This document shows, piece after piece, positions 46,777-61,700 of a stretch of 64,000 bases of DNA (positions are counted from its first letter, which is position 1; each line of letters starts with the position of its first letter). The notes below the pieces were generated by a model. The model saw only the letters and a program-made list of their open reading frames with translations. It had not been told where the DNA came from and made no database searches. The position numbers and the translations under genes were made by a program. Source of the stretch: Liolophura sinensis (taxonomy: Eukaryota > Mollusca > Polyplacophora > Chitonida > Chitonidae); assembly GCF_032854445.1 (NCBI RefSeq), contig NC_088303.1:7695501-7759500 (forward strand). The letters run 5' to 3'.

Positions 46777-49700
46777 ATGTTTAGACGAAAATTGTCCAGT
46801 TTAGCTTCAAAAGTAAACGATTCTTCGACGGTTCGGTTGCAACAAAATGTGAGCAAAGTCAACTGTCGTGTGCCTCGGCGATGTAAAGTGTTGAGTATAG
46901 ACAACATGAATCCTCATGTGAAGACCATGGAATATGCAGTGAGGGGACCCATCGTCATCAGGGCCGGGGAAATTGAGAAGGAATTGGCCAGTGTAAGTTT
47001 GGGGACGGTGTCCTGCCGGTGAACATCTGTGTACATACATATACATGTACAAGTATGTGTCCAAGTTTGTCAGCTTACACAACATCATTGTAAAATCTAC
47101 AGATGTCATGGGTGAATTACGAATTGTTAAAGTAGCGAATATAGTTTAATATCAGTACGCGCTGCGCACCGGAAAATGCCATCAAGCCTCAGAAGATCAT
47201 TAATAAAGCTTAAATACTGTAGGAAGAATCTTCTCTTTATTAATTCATGAAGGCAAAATGTAAAGTTAGTTACAATGGTTGAAGCATTAATGATACGGTA
47301 GGGCTAAATAAGCATGGCAGGTATCTGTGCAATAACTATTTCAAATGTAATTTGTAAATTATTCAATTACTTTTAAGTGAACACTTTAAACAAGTTTGCC
47401 ACTATATTTACACAGAAAAAAATGATAGGGGGAGCAGGTAGTTATCAGAGAAAACATGTAAAAAATTCTATACAGTTTTGAAAGCTGAGAAGATGAAGTT
47501 CAGCACTGGGTATACGGTACGTTTTAGACCACACATTTATGAGCAGGGAACTGAGTACGGCTGCCCATGCCTTATTGCATACATGTTGGGCAGGAGACTG
47601 CAGTAACTTGTCAAGGTGAACTGTCAAGAAAACCACCTCAGGAGAGGTGCTAATTGAGTATGCTGAAACACGAAGCTGTTAAAAGAAACATCGGCCCCCC
47701 TTTGAAAAAAGGAACAGTTGAAAGGACTCTTTGTTTGCTGATTGATTGTTATTTATTTTGTTGATAAGCAGTGTAGAATTTTAAAAATATTTTTAGAAGA
47801 TTTCTGGAATACTACCTTATTAATTAATTCTGCTATAGTGGCTGACTTTATGTTTACTTTAAAACACAATGTAAAAATGAGCAGGATCAGCATATATACT
47901 TCTCATGATCGAGCGATATGTACTTCTGGTGAATAATAGCTTTGTAAAAAAAAAAACCTACTAAAATAGATTTGTATAAACCTTCCCAAATGACAGATGC
48001 ACTACGGTTGGAACTGTTAGACCTTATACTTATCTGTGCCTATACATAAATGAGTAGATGCCATGATCTGGCATAAAACCAAGGTCATTGATCCTATTTC
48101 TAAAGAATCAACATGCCTTGATGCTACCTTGAGGTGAACAAAGAAATCATTGTATTATTCATGCAACAATGTGACCCACAGGTAAGGACATGCGTAAAAA
48201 ATACACATATATTTGCTTTGTGTACAGGTCAGCTTGACATTCCTTCCCTAGATGCCAGTCAGTGAACTCACCATCTTTAAATGTATGTCTTGTGTTATTA
48301 GACTTCACAATTTTCACAATGATTTATATGTGATGTCATGGTGCAATCAAGGTTTATATTTCTGAAGACAACAAATTGGATGAAATATGGTCAACAGTGG
48401 TCCTAGCTACGTTTGGGTGATCTCGTATGAAGTTCACTTGCCTGCCACCAACATGGCATAAACATTAAAATCGCTCAGGTGAAAGGTGAAACTTTGTGTT
48501 TTGGATGATGGAGAGTTAATCAGAAATTCCTATTGTTTAATTACTCCAGGCATTCCTGTTTCTCCACCCATCTCCACCCATGACACAGCCTGGCTTCTTA
48601 TACATGTATGAGTAAAATATTCTTGAGGCTCATAGAGTTAGCCAGCCTTATTCACACGGCGGAGAGACCAGCAACATAGGAGTGCTGAATGTTTGCACCA
48701 ATAATCTGTTATCATGCATGGAAAGATTATAAAATTAAGTATAAATCTGAGGCTTAAGATAGCTTTGATAAGTGTCTGCTTATACAAAGCCACTTATAAA
48801 GATGTGTCCCTAAATCCACTTTGTGTGTCTCAAGTACACAGACCATACAATGTATGCCCGACTTATTTGTAAATAACATGTTACTTTGTACTGTAACACT
48901 GCAGTTGTTGAAACTTTGGTGGCTCAAAGGCAAACTCTAGGACCTGATGCACATGTTGAGTGCAGAAGTTTGTGATCTGTATGTGAAAAAAATTTGCTTT
49001 ATTCAGCGCATGTTTGTGTAACATAATACCTGTACATTGGTTTTAGGGGGAGGAGTTTGGGAAACAGCATGTGTGTCATAGTGATATAATACCTGTCATA
49101 TATATTGTGTGTCCTGTTAGCACTGCTTACCTGCTTACTGGTGTTTAATGAGTAGATGTCAGGCATCTTTACACTGGAATAAAAAAAAAAGTAGCTTAAA
49201 TTAATCACTACAGACTTGTTAATGCTGCCTAAACTTGTTGATACTTAATAATCATTTATATATGTGAAGAGATCTCTCACTGATAAATAATGTGCTGTCT
49301 TACCTTGACTGTGAGGCCCATGACCGATGAGCATGATGAGGCTATGTAACAGGATACAACTATTGCTGTTATGGCTGTGACTTAGTCAGGAGGTGTATTA
49401 GGCACATGTTCAGGTGCTTTGGGTGCGTTTCCTCCATGCATAAACCTGACTGAAGTAAAAAGTTTTTGATTACAGAATAAAGCACCATTGAAACAAATAA
49501 AGTAAATTTATGTTAGTTATGATACCATGTCAACTTTTTATAATTGCCAAGGATCAGATTAATCCAGTTTTCATGAAGACAAAATTTGGGAGTGGTTTAC
49601 AAATTTTATTTTCTTTTTGCTTTTTTTTTTTTCTTCGTCCATTTTCTGAGAGCATAAGAAGTTATGCCCCATCCTTAGAGAGAAAATCATACATTTATGA

Positions 49701-52700
49701 AGCCCAGGAATTAGCAAAAACAAGTTTGATCTGTAAACATCACAAATATATGAAGTCAGATCAATGTTGGCAGATCCGCTATGTTTCCAGGTACTATTTG
49801 TTGTTTAATCAACACCGAAACATTGAGTTTATAAGCCTGTGGAAATGACAGATGAGATCCGTCGAGTTACAGTATATTTCAACTGACAATTGATTACCGT
49901 AAAAGCCCATAAATTTCGTGCATGACTATCAAGCTTATTATTCCTAATTCTGAGAGTTCTATTGACTTTAGAAAGGTGTTAAGCTGGGAACATGGGATCA
50001 TATTCTATTGGAAAATAGTCAGTTTCACCAAAAATATTATTTTTTGACAGTTATTTCCCTCTAAAAATGCACTTTTGTCAGTGAAATTTTAGGTCATTTA
50101 GGGTATATTAAATACGTTTATATACTCTATAACACATGTACGTGTATTTACTAGAAGAAATGTATTCTGTACCAGGGCAAGAAAAAGCCATTCCTTGAGG
50201 TGATACGAGCAAACATAGGTGACTGTCACGCAACAGGACAAACGCCTCTGACCTTCATCAGACAGGTGAGACTCGGTTTCACTTTCACTTTCATTATGCC
50301 ATTTAACCATTTATAGTTAATGAATACGATTAAGCTTCTTTCTGGTCTATATTTGTAGGAGTGTGTCTGGCTAAACATTCTTTGTCCAATTTTTTTCCCT
50401 AATCTACCGTCAGTTTTTGAAAACACATCATTCAAGAAGGGGACAGTTGTGAATTCCAATACATCTTTTAAGTATTACCCAACATGTGATGATGGGATAT
50501 CATAATTTGAAAAGATAACATGCATATTAATTTCTGTGATGAGCGTAAGGAGCTTTCATTGTACTGTTGTTTATTTCATCAAATGTTTCAGGTAGTGACA
50601 TTATGTGCTTATCCAGAGTTGATAAAAACATCAGACTTTCCAACAGATGCTAAACAGAGGGCCCAGAGGATACTGGATGGGTGTGGCGGGAAGAGTGTGG
50701 GTGAGTTAGGAAGAGGTGGGGTTTGGGTGGATCATGTAGTGGATGAGCAGAATGTGATCATTATTCCTGTGTTTGCTTTTTGGATAGTATTGAATAGTTA
50801 GCAGTATGCAGTTACATGAAGGTGATTTTTACGGTTAGATAGTTTGTGGGTTTGTGGTTGATGGCTCATCAGAAGGGGGGATATAGGCAGGGCTGACAGG
50901 CTGTTTCATCAAGCATGGTTGTACAACATAAATGTACCTGTGCGTGTACAGGCAGGGCTGATAGGCTATTTCATCAAGCATGGTTGTGCAACATAAATGT
51001 ACCTCTGCGTGTACAGGCAGGGCTGACAGGCTATTTCATCCAGCATGGTTGTACAACATAAATGTACCTGTGCGTGTACAGGCAGGGCTGACAGGCTATT
51101 TCATCTAGCATGGTTGTACAACATAAATGTACCTGTGCGTGTACAGGCAGGGCTGACAGGCTGTTTCATCAAGCATGGTTGCACAACATAAATGTACCTG
51201 TGCGTGTACAGGCAGGGCTGACAGGCTATTTCATCTAGCATGGTTGTACAACATAAATGTACCTGTGCGTGTACAGGCAGGGCTGACAGGCTGCTTCATC
51301 AAGCATGGTTGCACAACATAAATGTACCTGTGCGTGTACAGGCAGGGCTGACAGGCTGTTACATCCAGCATGGTTGTACAACATAAATGTACCTGTGCGT
51401 GTACAGGCAGGGCTGACAGGCTGTTTCATCAAGCATGGTTGTACAACATAATTGTACCTGTGCGTGTACAGGCAGGGCTGACAGGCTGCTTCATCAAGCA
51501 TGATTGCACAACATAAATGTACCTGTGCGTGTACAGGCAGGGCTGACAGGCTGTTTCATCAAGCATGGTTGTACAACATAAACGTACCTGTGCGTGTACA
51601 GGCAGGGCTGATAGGCTATTTCATCAAGCATGGTTGTGCAACATAAATGTACCTGTGCGTGTACAGGCAGGGCTGACAGGCTATTTCATCCAGCATGGTT
51701 GTACAACATAAATGTACCTGTGCGTGTACAGGCAGGGCTGACAGGCTATTTCATCCAGCATGGTTGTACAACATAAATGTACCTGTGCGAGTACAGGCAG
51801 GGCTGACAGGCTGTTTCATCAAGCATGGTTGCACAACATAAATGTACCTGTGCGTGTACAGGCAGGGCTGACAGGCTATTTCATCCAGCATGGTTGTACA
51901 ACATAAATGTACCTGTGCGTGTACAGGCAGGGCTGACAGGCTGCTTCATCAAGCATGGTTGCACAACATAAATGTACCTGTGCGTGTACAGGCAGGGCTG
52001 ACAGGCTGTTTCATCAAGCATGGTTGTACAACATAAATGTACCTGTACGTGTACAGGCAGGGCTGACAGGCTGTTTCATCAAGCATGGTTGCACAACATA
52101 ATTGTACCTGTGCGTGTACAGGCAGGGCTGACAGGCTGTTTCATCAAGCATGGTTGTACAACATAAATGTACCTGTACGTGTACAGGCAGGACTGACAGG
52201 CTGTTTCATCTAGCATGGTTGTACAACATAAATGTACCTGTGCGTGTACAGGCAGGGCTGACAGGCTGCTTCATCAAGCATGGTTGCACAACATAAATGT
52301 ACCTGTGCGTGTACAGGCAGGGCTGACAGGCTGTTACATCCAGCATGGTTGTACAACATAAATGTACCTGTGCGTGTACAGGCAGGGCTGACAGGCTGTT
52401 TCATCCAGCATGGTTGTACAACATAAATGTACCTGTGCGTGTACAGGCAGGGCTGACAGGCTGTTTCATCTAGCATGGTTGTACAACATAAATGTACCTG
52501 TACGTGTACAGGCAGGGCTGACAGGCTGTTTCATCAAGCATGCTTGTACAGCATAAATATACCTATGCGTGTACAGGCAGGGCTGACAGGCTGTTTCATC
52601 AGGCATGGTTGTACAATATAAATATACCTGTGCGTGTACAGGCAGGGCTGACAGGCTTTCATCAAGTTATCAAGTTACGATAATCATATATTCCTTCAAC

Positions 52701-55700
52701 AAATGTGAGTTGAAGCTATTCCCTGTTTCGCATGGAACTTTAGTACATGTAGTAAAAATGGAACCAGGTTTCATTGTGAAACACATCAGACTCTCATTGA
52801 GTAATAATTTTACCTTATACTATTCTAACAGAGAAGATAAATTTCATGGAAGTGTAGAGATACTGACATGTAGTCTGTGTATATATTGCGTTGTGTTTAG
52901 GAGCATACAGTGACAGTGCCGGTGTTGAAGTCATCAGACGAGATGTCGCTGATTACATAGAGAAACGTGATGGCCACCCTGCTAACTACACAGACATCTT
53001 CCTCTCCACAGGAGCTAGTGATGGTATTAAGGTAAGGCAGCTGGTAAAGAGGTACACCTACATGTGGTATTATGTGTGAAGAGGTTGTGGTATAAAGGTA
53101 AGCAGCTGGTAGAGAGGTACACCTACATGTAGTATTATGTGTGAACAGATTGTATGAAATTGTACTATGCAGCTAATTAATTACAGAAATATGACAGTCG
53201 TTCATCTAAGTATACCTGGTCTTTCTGGTCTACACCTCCCCTGAGATACTGTATGTGTACTTGAGGTATTAATGTGCATAATTGGCAGTACCTCAAGTGT
53301 CAGATACACCTTCAGTCACCTCACATGTAGCTCTGACACACCTCACATCAGATATGCTACACCTCAACAATCAACATCTCAGATGCACCTCTCAAGTATA
53401 CCTCGAGTACACCTTATTAGAATGAGGGGTACTCATCTAAGTACACAAACATCCTTCTGTCCACAAGAGGTGGAGATCTCATTACAGTAAGTGGATCAGA
53501 TATAGTGATAAGCATGTGATATACAGGTACAGCAAGCAGAAATTTCATGAAGATAAGCGAAAACTTCTGTCATATGTTTTTTTTTTTGTTTCATTGTTTT
53601 CTGTCTATCTGGTATGATTCAGTTTACTGCTGCCTATATTGAATATGTTCCCTCATCTTTATGTCTTGTCTTGTATGATTCAGTTTACTGCTACCTGTAT
53701 TGAATATGTTCCCTCATCTTTATGTCTTGTCTTGTATGATTCAGTTTACTGCTACCTCTTCTGGATATGCTCACAGATCTGTTTCTGTCTGTCTTATATG
53801 ATTAAGTTCATTGCTACCCGTATTGGATATGTTCCCTCATCTTTTTCTCTCTGCCTTGTTTGATTTCAGAGTATAATGAAACTGTTGATGACTGGCAAGG
53901 GAGGTAAGGAGCGGGCAGGAGTTATGATACCTATCCCACAATACCCTCTCTACACAGCCACCATTGCAGAGTACAATGCATATCCGGTAAGTTGTAGGTG
54001 CCAAAATGGCTGGAGTTGGTGGGGCGGGGCGGACACACACTCAGGTTTGCTATGTCGAGTCTGTTTTTCATTTAAGATTGATAGCTTTTGACCATTGTGG
54101 TTGAGCGCTTGAATTCAATTCCTTTGCTGAGTTTAATATCCACAATCATTTCTCATGAGGCAGTATCCTTAAAGTTTCGCATAAGTATGTCTTTAACCGG
54201 AAAGAGTTTGGGACAGTCGACATTTCCTTCAAATTAGGTGATTTTTCATTTTTTTTTTTTTTTGTATTCTTTTAGGACACTGGAAGAACATTTGCTCTGC
54301 CTGTAAAATAAAAATTTAGATTTGTGTAGCCTATTACAGAGAAAGACTTTCAGTATAGTATCTGTGTCTGTAGTATCTGTGTCATTAGTCCTGTATTGTC
54401 TGGTGGCTCAGTCGGTTAGCGCACTAGCGCAGCATAATGACCCAGAAGCCTCTAACCAGTGCAGTCGCTGTGAGTTCAAGTCATGCTGGCTTCCTCTCCG
54501 GCCGTAAGTGGGAAAGTCTGCCAGCAACCTGCGGATGGTTGTGGGTTTCCACCTGGCTCTGCCCGGTTTCCTCCCACCATATTGCTGGCCGCCGTCGTAT
54601 AAGTGAAATATTCTTGAATACGGCGTAAAAAACCAATCAAATAAATAAATAATGAATACCTGTATTGTCTGTGTCATTAGTCCTGTAGTATCTGTGCCAT
54701 TGGTCCTGTATTTTCTGTCGCATTAGTCCTGTAGTGTCTGTGTCATTGGTCCTGTATTATATGTGTCATTAGTTCTGTAGTATCTGTGTCATTAGTCCTG
54801 TAGTATCTGTGTCATTAGTCCTGTATTATCTGTGTCATTAGTCCTGTATTATCTGTGTCATTAGTCCTGTAGTATCTGTGTCATTAGTCCTGAAGTATCT
54901 GTGACATTAGTCCTGTAGTATCTGTGGCATTAGTCCTGTAGTATATTTGACATTAGTCCTGTGGTATCTGTGGCATTAGTCCTGTAGTATCTGTGTCATT
55001 AGTCCTGTAGTATCTTGTCATTAGTCCTGTAGTATCTGTGTCATTAGTCCTGAAGTATCTGTGACATTAGTCCTGTGGTATCTGTGTCATTAGTCCTGTA
55101 GTATCTGTGTCATTAGTCCTGTAGTATCTGTGTCATTAGTCCTGAAGTATCTGTGACATTAGTCCTGTGGTATCTGTATCATTAGTCCTGTAGTATCTGT
55201 GTCATTAGTCCTGTGGTATCTGTGGCATTAGTCCTGTAGTATCTGTGTCATTAGTCCTGAAGTATCTGTGACATTAGTCCTGTGGTATCTGTGGCATTAG
55301 TCCTGTAGTATCTGTGTCATTAGTCCTGAAGTATCTGTGACATTAGTCCTGTGGTATCTGTGTCATTAGTCCTGTAGTATCTGTGGCATTTGTCCTGTAG
55401 TCATTAGTCCTGTAGTATCTGTGTCATTAGTCCTTTAGTATCTGTGTCATTAGTCCTGTAGTATCTGTGTCATTAGTCCTGTAGTATCTGTGTCATTAGT
55501 CCTGAAGTATCTGTGACATTAGTCCTGAAGTATCTGTGTCATTAGTCCTGTAGTATCTGTGTCATTAGTCCTGAAGTACCTGTGGCATTAGTCCTGTAGT
55601 ATCTGTGTCATTAGTACTGTGGTATCTGTGGCATTAGTCCTGTGGTATCTGTGTCATTAGTCCTGTAGTATCTGTGGCATTAGTCCTGTAGTATCTGTGG

Positions 55701-58700
55701 CATTTGTCCTGTAGTCATTAGTCCTGTAGTATCTGTGTCATTAGTCCTGTGGTATCTGTGTCATTAGTCCTGTAGTATCTGTGGCATTAGTCCTGTAGTA
55801 TCTGTGTCATTAGTCCTGAAGTATATGTGACATTAGTCCTGTAGTATCTGTGGCATTAGTCCTGTAGTATCTGTGTCATTAGTCCTGTAGTATCTGTGGC
55901 ATTTGTCCTGTAGTATCTGTGACATTAGTCCTGTAGTATATGTGTCATTAGTCCTGTAGTATCTGTGTCATTAGTCCTGAAGTATCTGTGTCATTAGTCC
56001 TGTAGTATCTGTGACATTAGTCCTGTGTTATCTGTGACATTAGTCCTGTGGTATCTGTGTCATTAGTCCTGTAGTATCTGTGGCATTTGTCCTGTAGTCA
56101 TTAGTCCTGTAGTATCTGTGTCATTAGTCCTTTAGTATCTGTGTCATTAGTCCTGTAGTATCTGTGTCATTAGTCCTGTAGTATCTGTGTCATTAGTCCT
56201 GAAGTATCTGTGACATTAGTCCTGAAGTATCTGTGTCATTAGTCCTGTAGTATCTGTGTCATTAGTCCTGAAGTACCTGTGGCATTAGTCCTGTAGTATC
56301 TGTGTCATTAGTACTGTGGTATCTGTGGCATTAGTCCTTTGGTATCTGTGTCATTAGTCCTGTAGTATCTGTGGCATTAGTCCTGTAGTATCTGTGGCAT
56401 TTGTCCTGTAGTCATTAGTCCTGTAGTATCTGTGTCATTAGTCCTGTGGTATCTGTGTCATTAGTCCTGTAGTATCTGTGGCATTAGTCCTGTAGTATCT
56501 GTGTCATTAGTCCTGAAGTATATGTGACTTTAGTCCTGTAGTATCTGTGGCATTAGTCCTGTAGTATCTGTGTCATTAGTCCTGTAGTATCTGTGGCATT
56601 TGTCCTGTAGTATCTGTGACATTAGTCCTGTAGTATATGTGGCATTAGTCCTGTAGTATCTGTGTCATTAGTCCTGTAGTATCTGTGTCATTAGTCCTGT
56701 AGTATCTGTGACATTAGTCCTGTGTTATCTGTGTCATTAGTCCTGTAGTATCTGTGGCATTAGTCCTGTAGTATCTGTGGCATTAGTCCTGAAGTATCTG
56801 TGACATTAGTCCTGTGGTATCTGTGGCATTAGTCCTGTAGTATCTGTGTCATTAGTCCTGTAGTATCTGTGGCATTTGTCCTGTAGTATCTGTGACATTA
56901 GTCCTGTGGTATCTGTGTCATTAGTCCTGTAGTATCTGTGTCATTAGTCCTGAAGTATCTGTGACATTAGTCCTGTGGTATCTGTGGCATTAGTCCTGTA
57001 GTATCTGTGTCATTAGTCCTGAAGTATCTGTGGCATTAGTCCTGTAGTATCTGTGTCATTAGTCCTGAAGTATCTGTGACATTAGTCCTGTGGTATCTGT
57101 GTCATTAGTCCTGTAGTATCTGTGGCATTAGTCCTGTAGTATCTGTGGCATTTGTCCTGTAGTCATTAGTTCTGTAGTATCTGTTCCTGTACATGTATGG
57201 GTATAAACACAGAGATGTAGCCTTGACCTCTTTTAGGACCACTTAACAGTTTTTGTAGAGTTTGATTAATTTCTTCTTCACAAAAAGTGTTGGGTTTAAA
57301 GGGTTATTGTGCAAGGGCCTTAATGTTCGTCTGAAAGTGCATTTTTACATACCAAACTTTAGGTGAAGTGAAGAGGAAGTGTGTGTGTAATATCAGACAT
57401 GGGTACATATATGTAGACTCAGCATCTGTGTATCTGTTTATCAGCCTGTATAAAGCCAGATATTTGTTTACAGGTAAACTATTACCTGGATGAGGACAAT
57501 GGCTGGGCACTAGACATTGATGAGTTAAAGCGGTCTATCAGTGCTGCACGACCAGAGTGTAAACCTCGGGCTATAGTTGTCATTAATCCAGGGAACCCCA
57601 CAGGTGAGAAGCTTAGACTTACAGTCACGTTCACAAGGTTCAGTTTCTATCAACTGGTGAAGTGGGCCATGTGAAGGTGGCATATGAAAAATACTTTTCA
57701 CTCAAGGATTGGATGAAACAAATTCAACTGTACAAACAAGGCTCAAAGAAGACATAGAAGATTTTTTTGTGTTGTTTTAGAAGAGCACTTATAATTACTT
57801 TTCACAAAATATCAGGCTCATCTGTGAATGTGTTACCATTCAAAATTGTTAAAAAGTTCATAAAATCTATAAAGCGGTCTCATTACGATATTTTCTAACA
57901 TTTCAACACTAAAAATAGTACAGGTAAGGGTAATATATTTTAACAGAGATGCAATAATTCTAGCTACATACATGTATTCTTGGTAAATAAATATAAAATT
58001 AATTTGAATAGCAAATATAGGTTTTTTGCCAAGAATCTCATATTGTGTAGCGAAGAGAAAGATAATTGAAGAGTCAAATTCATTCAATCATTACCAAGAA
58101 CACAAATGGAAATGTATCCTAAAATCATCTTATTTTATTTTGACTGAAAATGCACTGTAATGAATGTAGATGTATTGTACAGTGGCCAGGCTCTGCAGTA
58201 TGGATTTTCATCTATATTACATGTATATAAAGTCAGATCTAGTTGCTGCTGCTCTCTGTCTCTGTCTCTCTCTCTGTCTTTGTCTCTCTCTCTCTGTCTT
58301 TGTCTCTCTCTCTCTCTTTCTCTCGGCTGTACACTGATTTGTTTATTAAGCAGATATACTGATAATGTTTATACCAAAGCAAGATAGAACTTAGAGTTAA
58401 ACCATTTAAGTGTATATGCAGACATATGATTTGTGGTGATTTGAGTACCTTAATTGTAATAAAGAAACCAGTGAAATAGAAATAAGATTTTTCATGTTCG
58501 TACATGTACAGTACACTGTTTGTGCTGTATTTCATATTATGTTATAGATTACTGTAGTACTTACAGATTGACATCAGATAACTGTTTGTGCATTGAGATT
58601 TGCTTCAAAACTGCAAGGCTGCACTATATAAACCTATATTAAGGTTTTCATTGGTGAAGTGTAATTTAAGTATGAGTGATTTGACTCTTCTGTCTGTACT

Positions 58701-61700
58701 ATATACTGCATTTACTGTGTATTCACTAAGAGATTATCAGTTGTATAAAGTACATCATGTGATGTGCTTGTGTTCCAGGACAAGTTTTGACAAGAGAGAA
58801 CATTGAAGGAATCATACGCTTTGCCAAGGAGGAAGATCTATTCATTTTAGCAGATGAGGTACATGCAGATCTTGGAACATGTATATTTTGGAGTGTTTGA
58901 CTGTCCAGAAGAGTGCAAAGGTGCAGATGTCAGATTTTGTTTACTATTAGAATACATGTGCCTGATTCCCAGGTTGGAGCATCTCCAGACTATAGAGTGA
59001 CTCCTCTAGTCAGTGCAGAAGTATTGGGTTTCATTTAGTCCCCCAGAATATGCTTTGTAGTGATTTGTTTTTTGCTATAAAAACATTTTCTGTGTAGTTC
59101 TTTGTTTGGAGGAACACATTTACACTTAGCATGAACAAAGTATGCATGCAGATGTCCTCGAAGAATCTCACGGGAACAGTTGCATCATACATGGACATCA
59201 AAATTAAGGCTTGACACCCCAAAAGGCTGTGGTTTCAGCCAGATTTCTGCCACAATCCTTCTCCTGATCACCATCCCAAAACTAAAAGGTTCTATAGTGA
59301 TATTATTACTGTTCCCGCAGGTTTATCAGCATAACGTGTATGCTGAAGGAAGTGAGTTCCACTCGTTCAAAAAGGTGCTGAGAGAGATGGGTGCAGAGTA
59401 TCAGGACATGGAGCTGGCCTCCTTCATGTCAACATCCAAGGGATATATGGGAGAGTAAGTTACACATATCATAAACCTGTCCACAAATATGTAGTCTGTT
59501 CAACTGTACATGCTGCCTAGTCCTCCCTGGTCCTCCCTGGTCCTCCCTAGTCCTCCCTAATCCTGCCTAGTCTTCCCTAATCCTCCCTAGTCCTCCCTAA
59601 TCCTGCCTAGTCCTCCCTAATCTTGCCTGGTCCTGCCTAATCCTGCCTAGTCCTCCCTAATCCTCGCTAGTCCTGCTTAGTCCTGCCTAGTCCTTCCTAA
59701 TCTTTCCTGGTCCTGCTTAATTTTCCCTAGTCCTCCTTAATCCTCCCTAATCCAGCCTAGTATGCCTGGTCCTCCCTAGGCCTGCCTAGTCCTCCTTAGT
59801 CCTGCCTAGTCCTCCCTAGTCCTGCCCATTCCTCCCTAGTCCTGCCTGGTCCTGCCTAGTCCTGCCTGGTAACTGAACGGTACTGGCACTACACACATGT
59901 TGAAGAAGTCTTCTTACTGTACCGTGCAGTTGATTACCAATAAATTCCATGTAGTGTACATGTGTGGTACTGTGTGGTACTAAACCGTATCCTGCTGACC
60001 CCATGGTAAATGGTACCAGCATTGCTGGCAAGGTTCTACATTGACTATATTGACTGTGGGCTATTGCTGAGATGGACGCACGGTGCTGTCAAGTTTTTGT
60101 GGGCATATCTGAGGCTTGGCTGTGTATTTGATTTGTTAATACTATGTTCAGCATTATTGGATTGCTAATTTTTAGTGCGACTAAGCCAGCCTAAGAGTCA
60201 GCCATTCTGACTATGTCAGTCTGTAAATCCCATTTTTAATACCTTGTCTTTTAAGATGGGTCTCCCATCTATTAATGTGGGCCATTCACCATAATGAAGT
60301 TCTCTGTGCTTGGTGGAATGACAGGGTTGTCACAGCTACAGTGTATGTTTGACTTGAACTTATTTACATGTGGGAGTGTTGAGAAGTTTACAGTTTTCCA
60401 CACGTTACCCTGCCTATAACCTTACCTGGCAACAGGTGCTAGATCGCAGAGCATGCTGTTCAGCTGAATCTACAGTGTGTAGTTTATACCAGCGGAGCAG
60501 ACAGTGAGACTGTCAACCGATGGCACTGCTGTAACACAAACCTGTAACAGACTTGAATAATACATACATGTAGTGTGCATGTGTTTCTCAAAGGAACATA
60601 TTGTGAGCATAAGATGTACATTTGTAGGATATTTGTTGATGCGGGAGTGGAATTGCTAGAGTCTCGAGCAACACCCACATGTTTCATGTTTATGAGGGAG
60701 TGGAAGTGCCAGCGTCTCGAGCAATGCCCACATGTTTCATGTTTATATGGGAGTGGAATTGCCAGAATCTCAAGCAATGCCCACATGTTTCATGTTTATG
60801 TGGAAGTGGAATTGCCAGAATCTCAATCAGTGCCCACATGTTTCATGTTTATGTGGGATTGGGATTGTCAGAGTCTCGAACAGTGATCACATGTTTCATG
60901 TTTATGTGAGAGTGGAATTGTCAGAGTCTGGAGCAATGCCCACATGTTTCCTGTTTATGTGGGAGTGGGATTGTCAGAGTCTGGAGCAATGCCCACATGT
61001 TTCATGTTTATGTGGGATTGGGATTGTCAGAGTCTGGAGCAATGCCCGCGTTTCATGTTTATGTGGGAGTGGGATTGTCAGAGTCTGGAGCAATGCCCAC
61101 ATGTTTCATGTTTATGTGGGAGTGGAATTGTCAGAGTCTGGAGCAATGCCCACATGTTTCATGTTTATGTGGGATTGGGATTGTCAGAGTCTGGAGCAAT
61201 GCCCGCGTTTCATGTTTATGTGGGAGTGGGATTGTCAGAGTCTGGAGCAATGCCCACATGTTTCATGTTTATGTGGGAGTGGAATTGTCAGAGTCTCAAG
61301 CAATGCCCACATGTTTCATGTTTATGTGGGAGTGGAATTGCCAGAATGTCAATCAATGCCCACATGTTTCATGTTTATGTGGGATTGGGGTTGTCAGAGT
61401 CTCGAACAGTGATCACATGTTTCATGTTTATGTGAGAGTGGAATTGTCAGAGTCTGGAGCAATGCCCACATGTTTCCTGTTTATGTGGGAGTGGGATTGT
61501 CAGAGTCTGGAGCAATGCCCACATGTTTCATGTTTATGTGGGATTGGGATTGTCAGAGTCTGGAGCAATGCCCGCGTTTCATGTTTATGTGGGAGTGGGA
61601 TTGTCAGAGTCTGGAGCAATGCCCACATGTTTCATGTTTATGTGGGAGTGGAATTGTCAGAGTCTCGAGCAATGCCCACATGTTTCATGTTTATGTGAGA

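Noticed and set aside
54672-57185. 23-bp repeats as a CRISPR or regulatory array
   Set aside because: A simple head-to-tail minisatellite in an ALT intron, with no unique spacers.
60732-61698. Long open frames (over 220 codons) as a repeat-protein gene
   Set aside because: The same peptide occurs in all three frames because of the 53-bp unit, and the block sits between two confirmed ALT exons.
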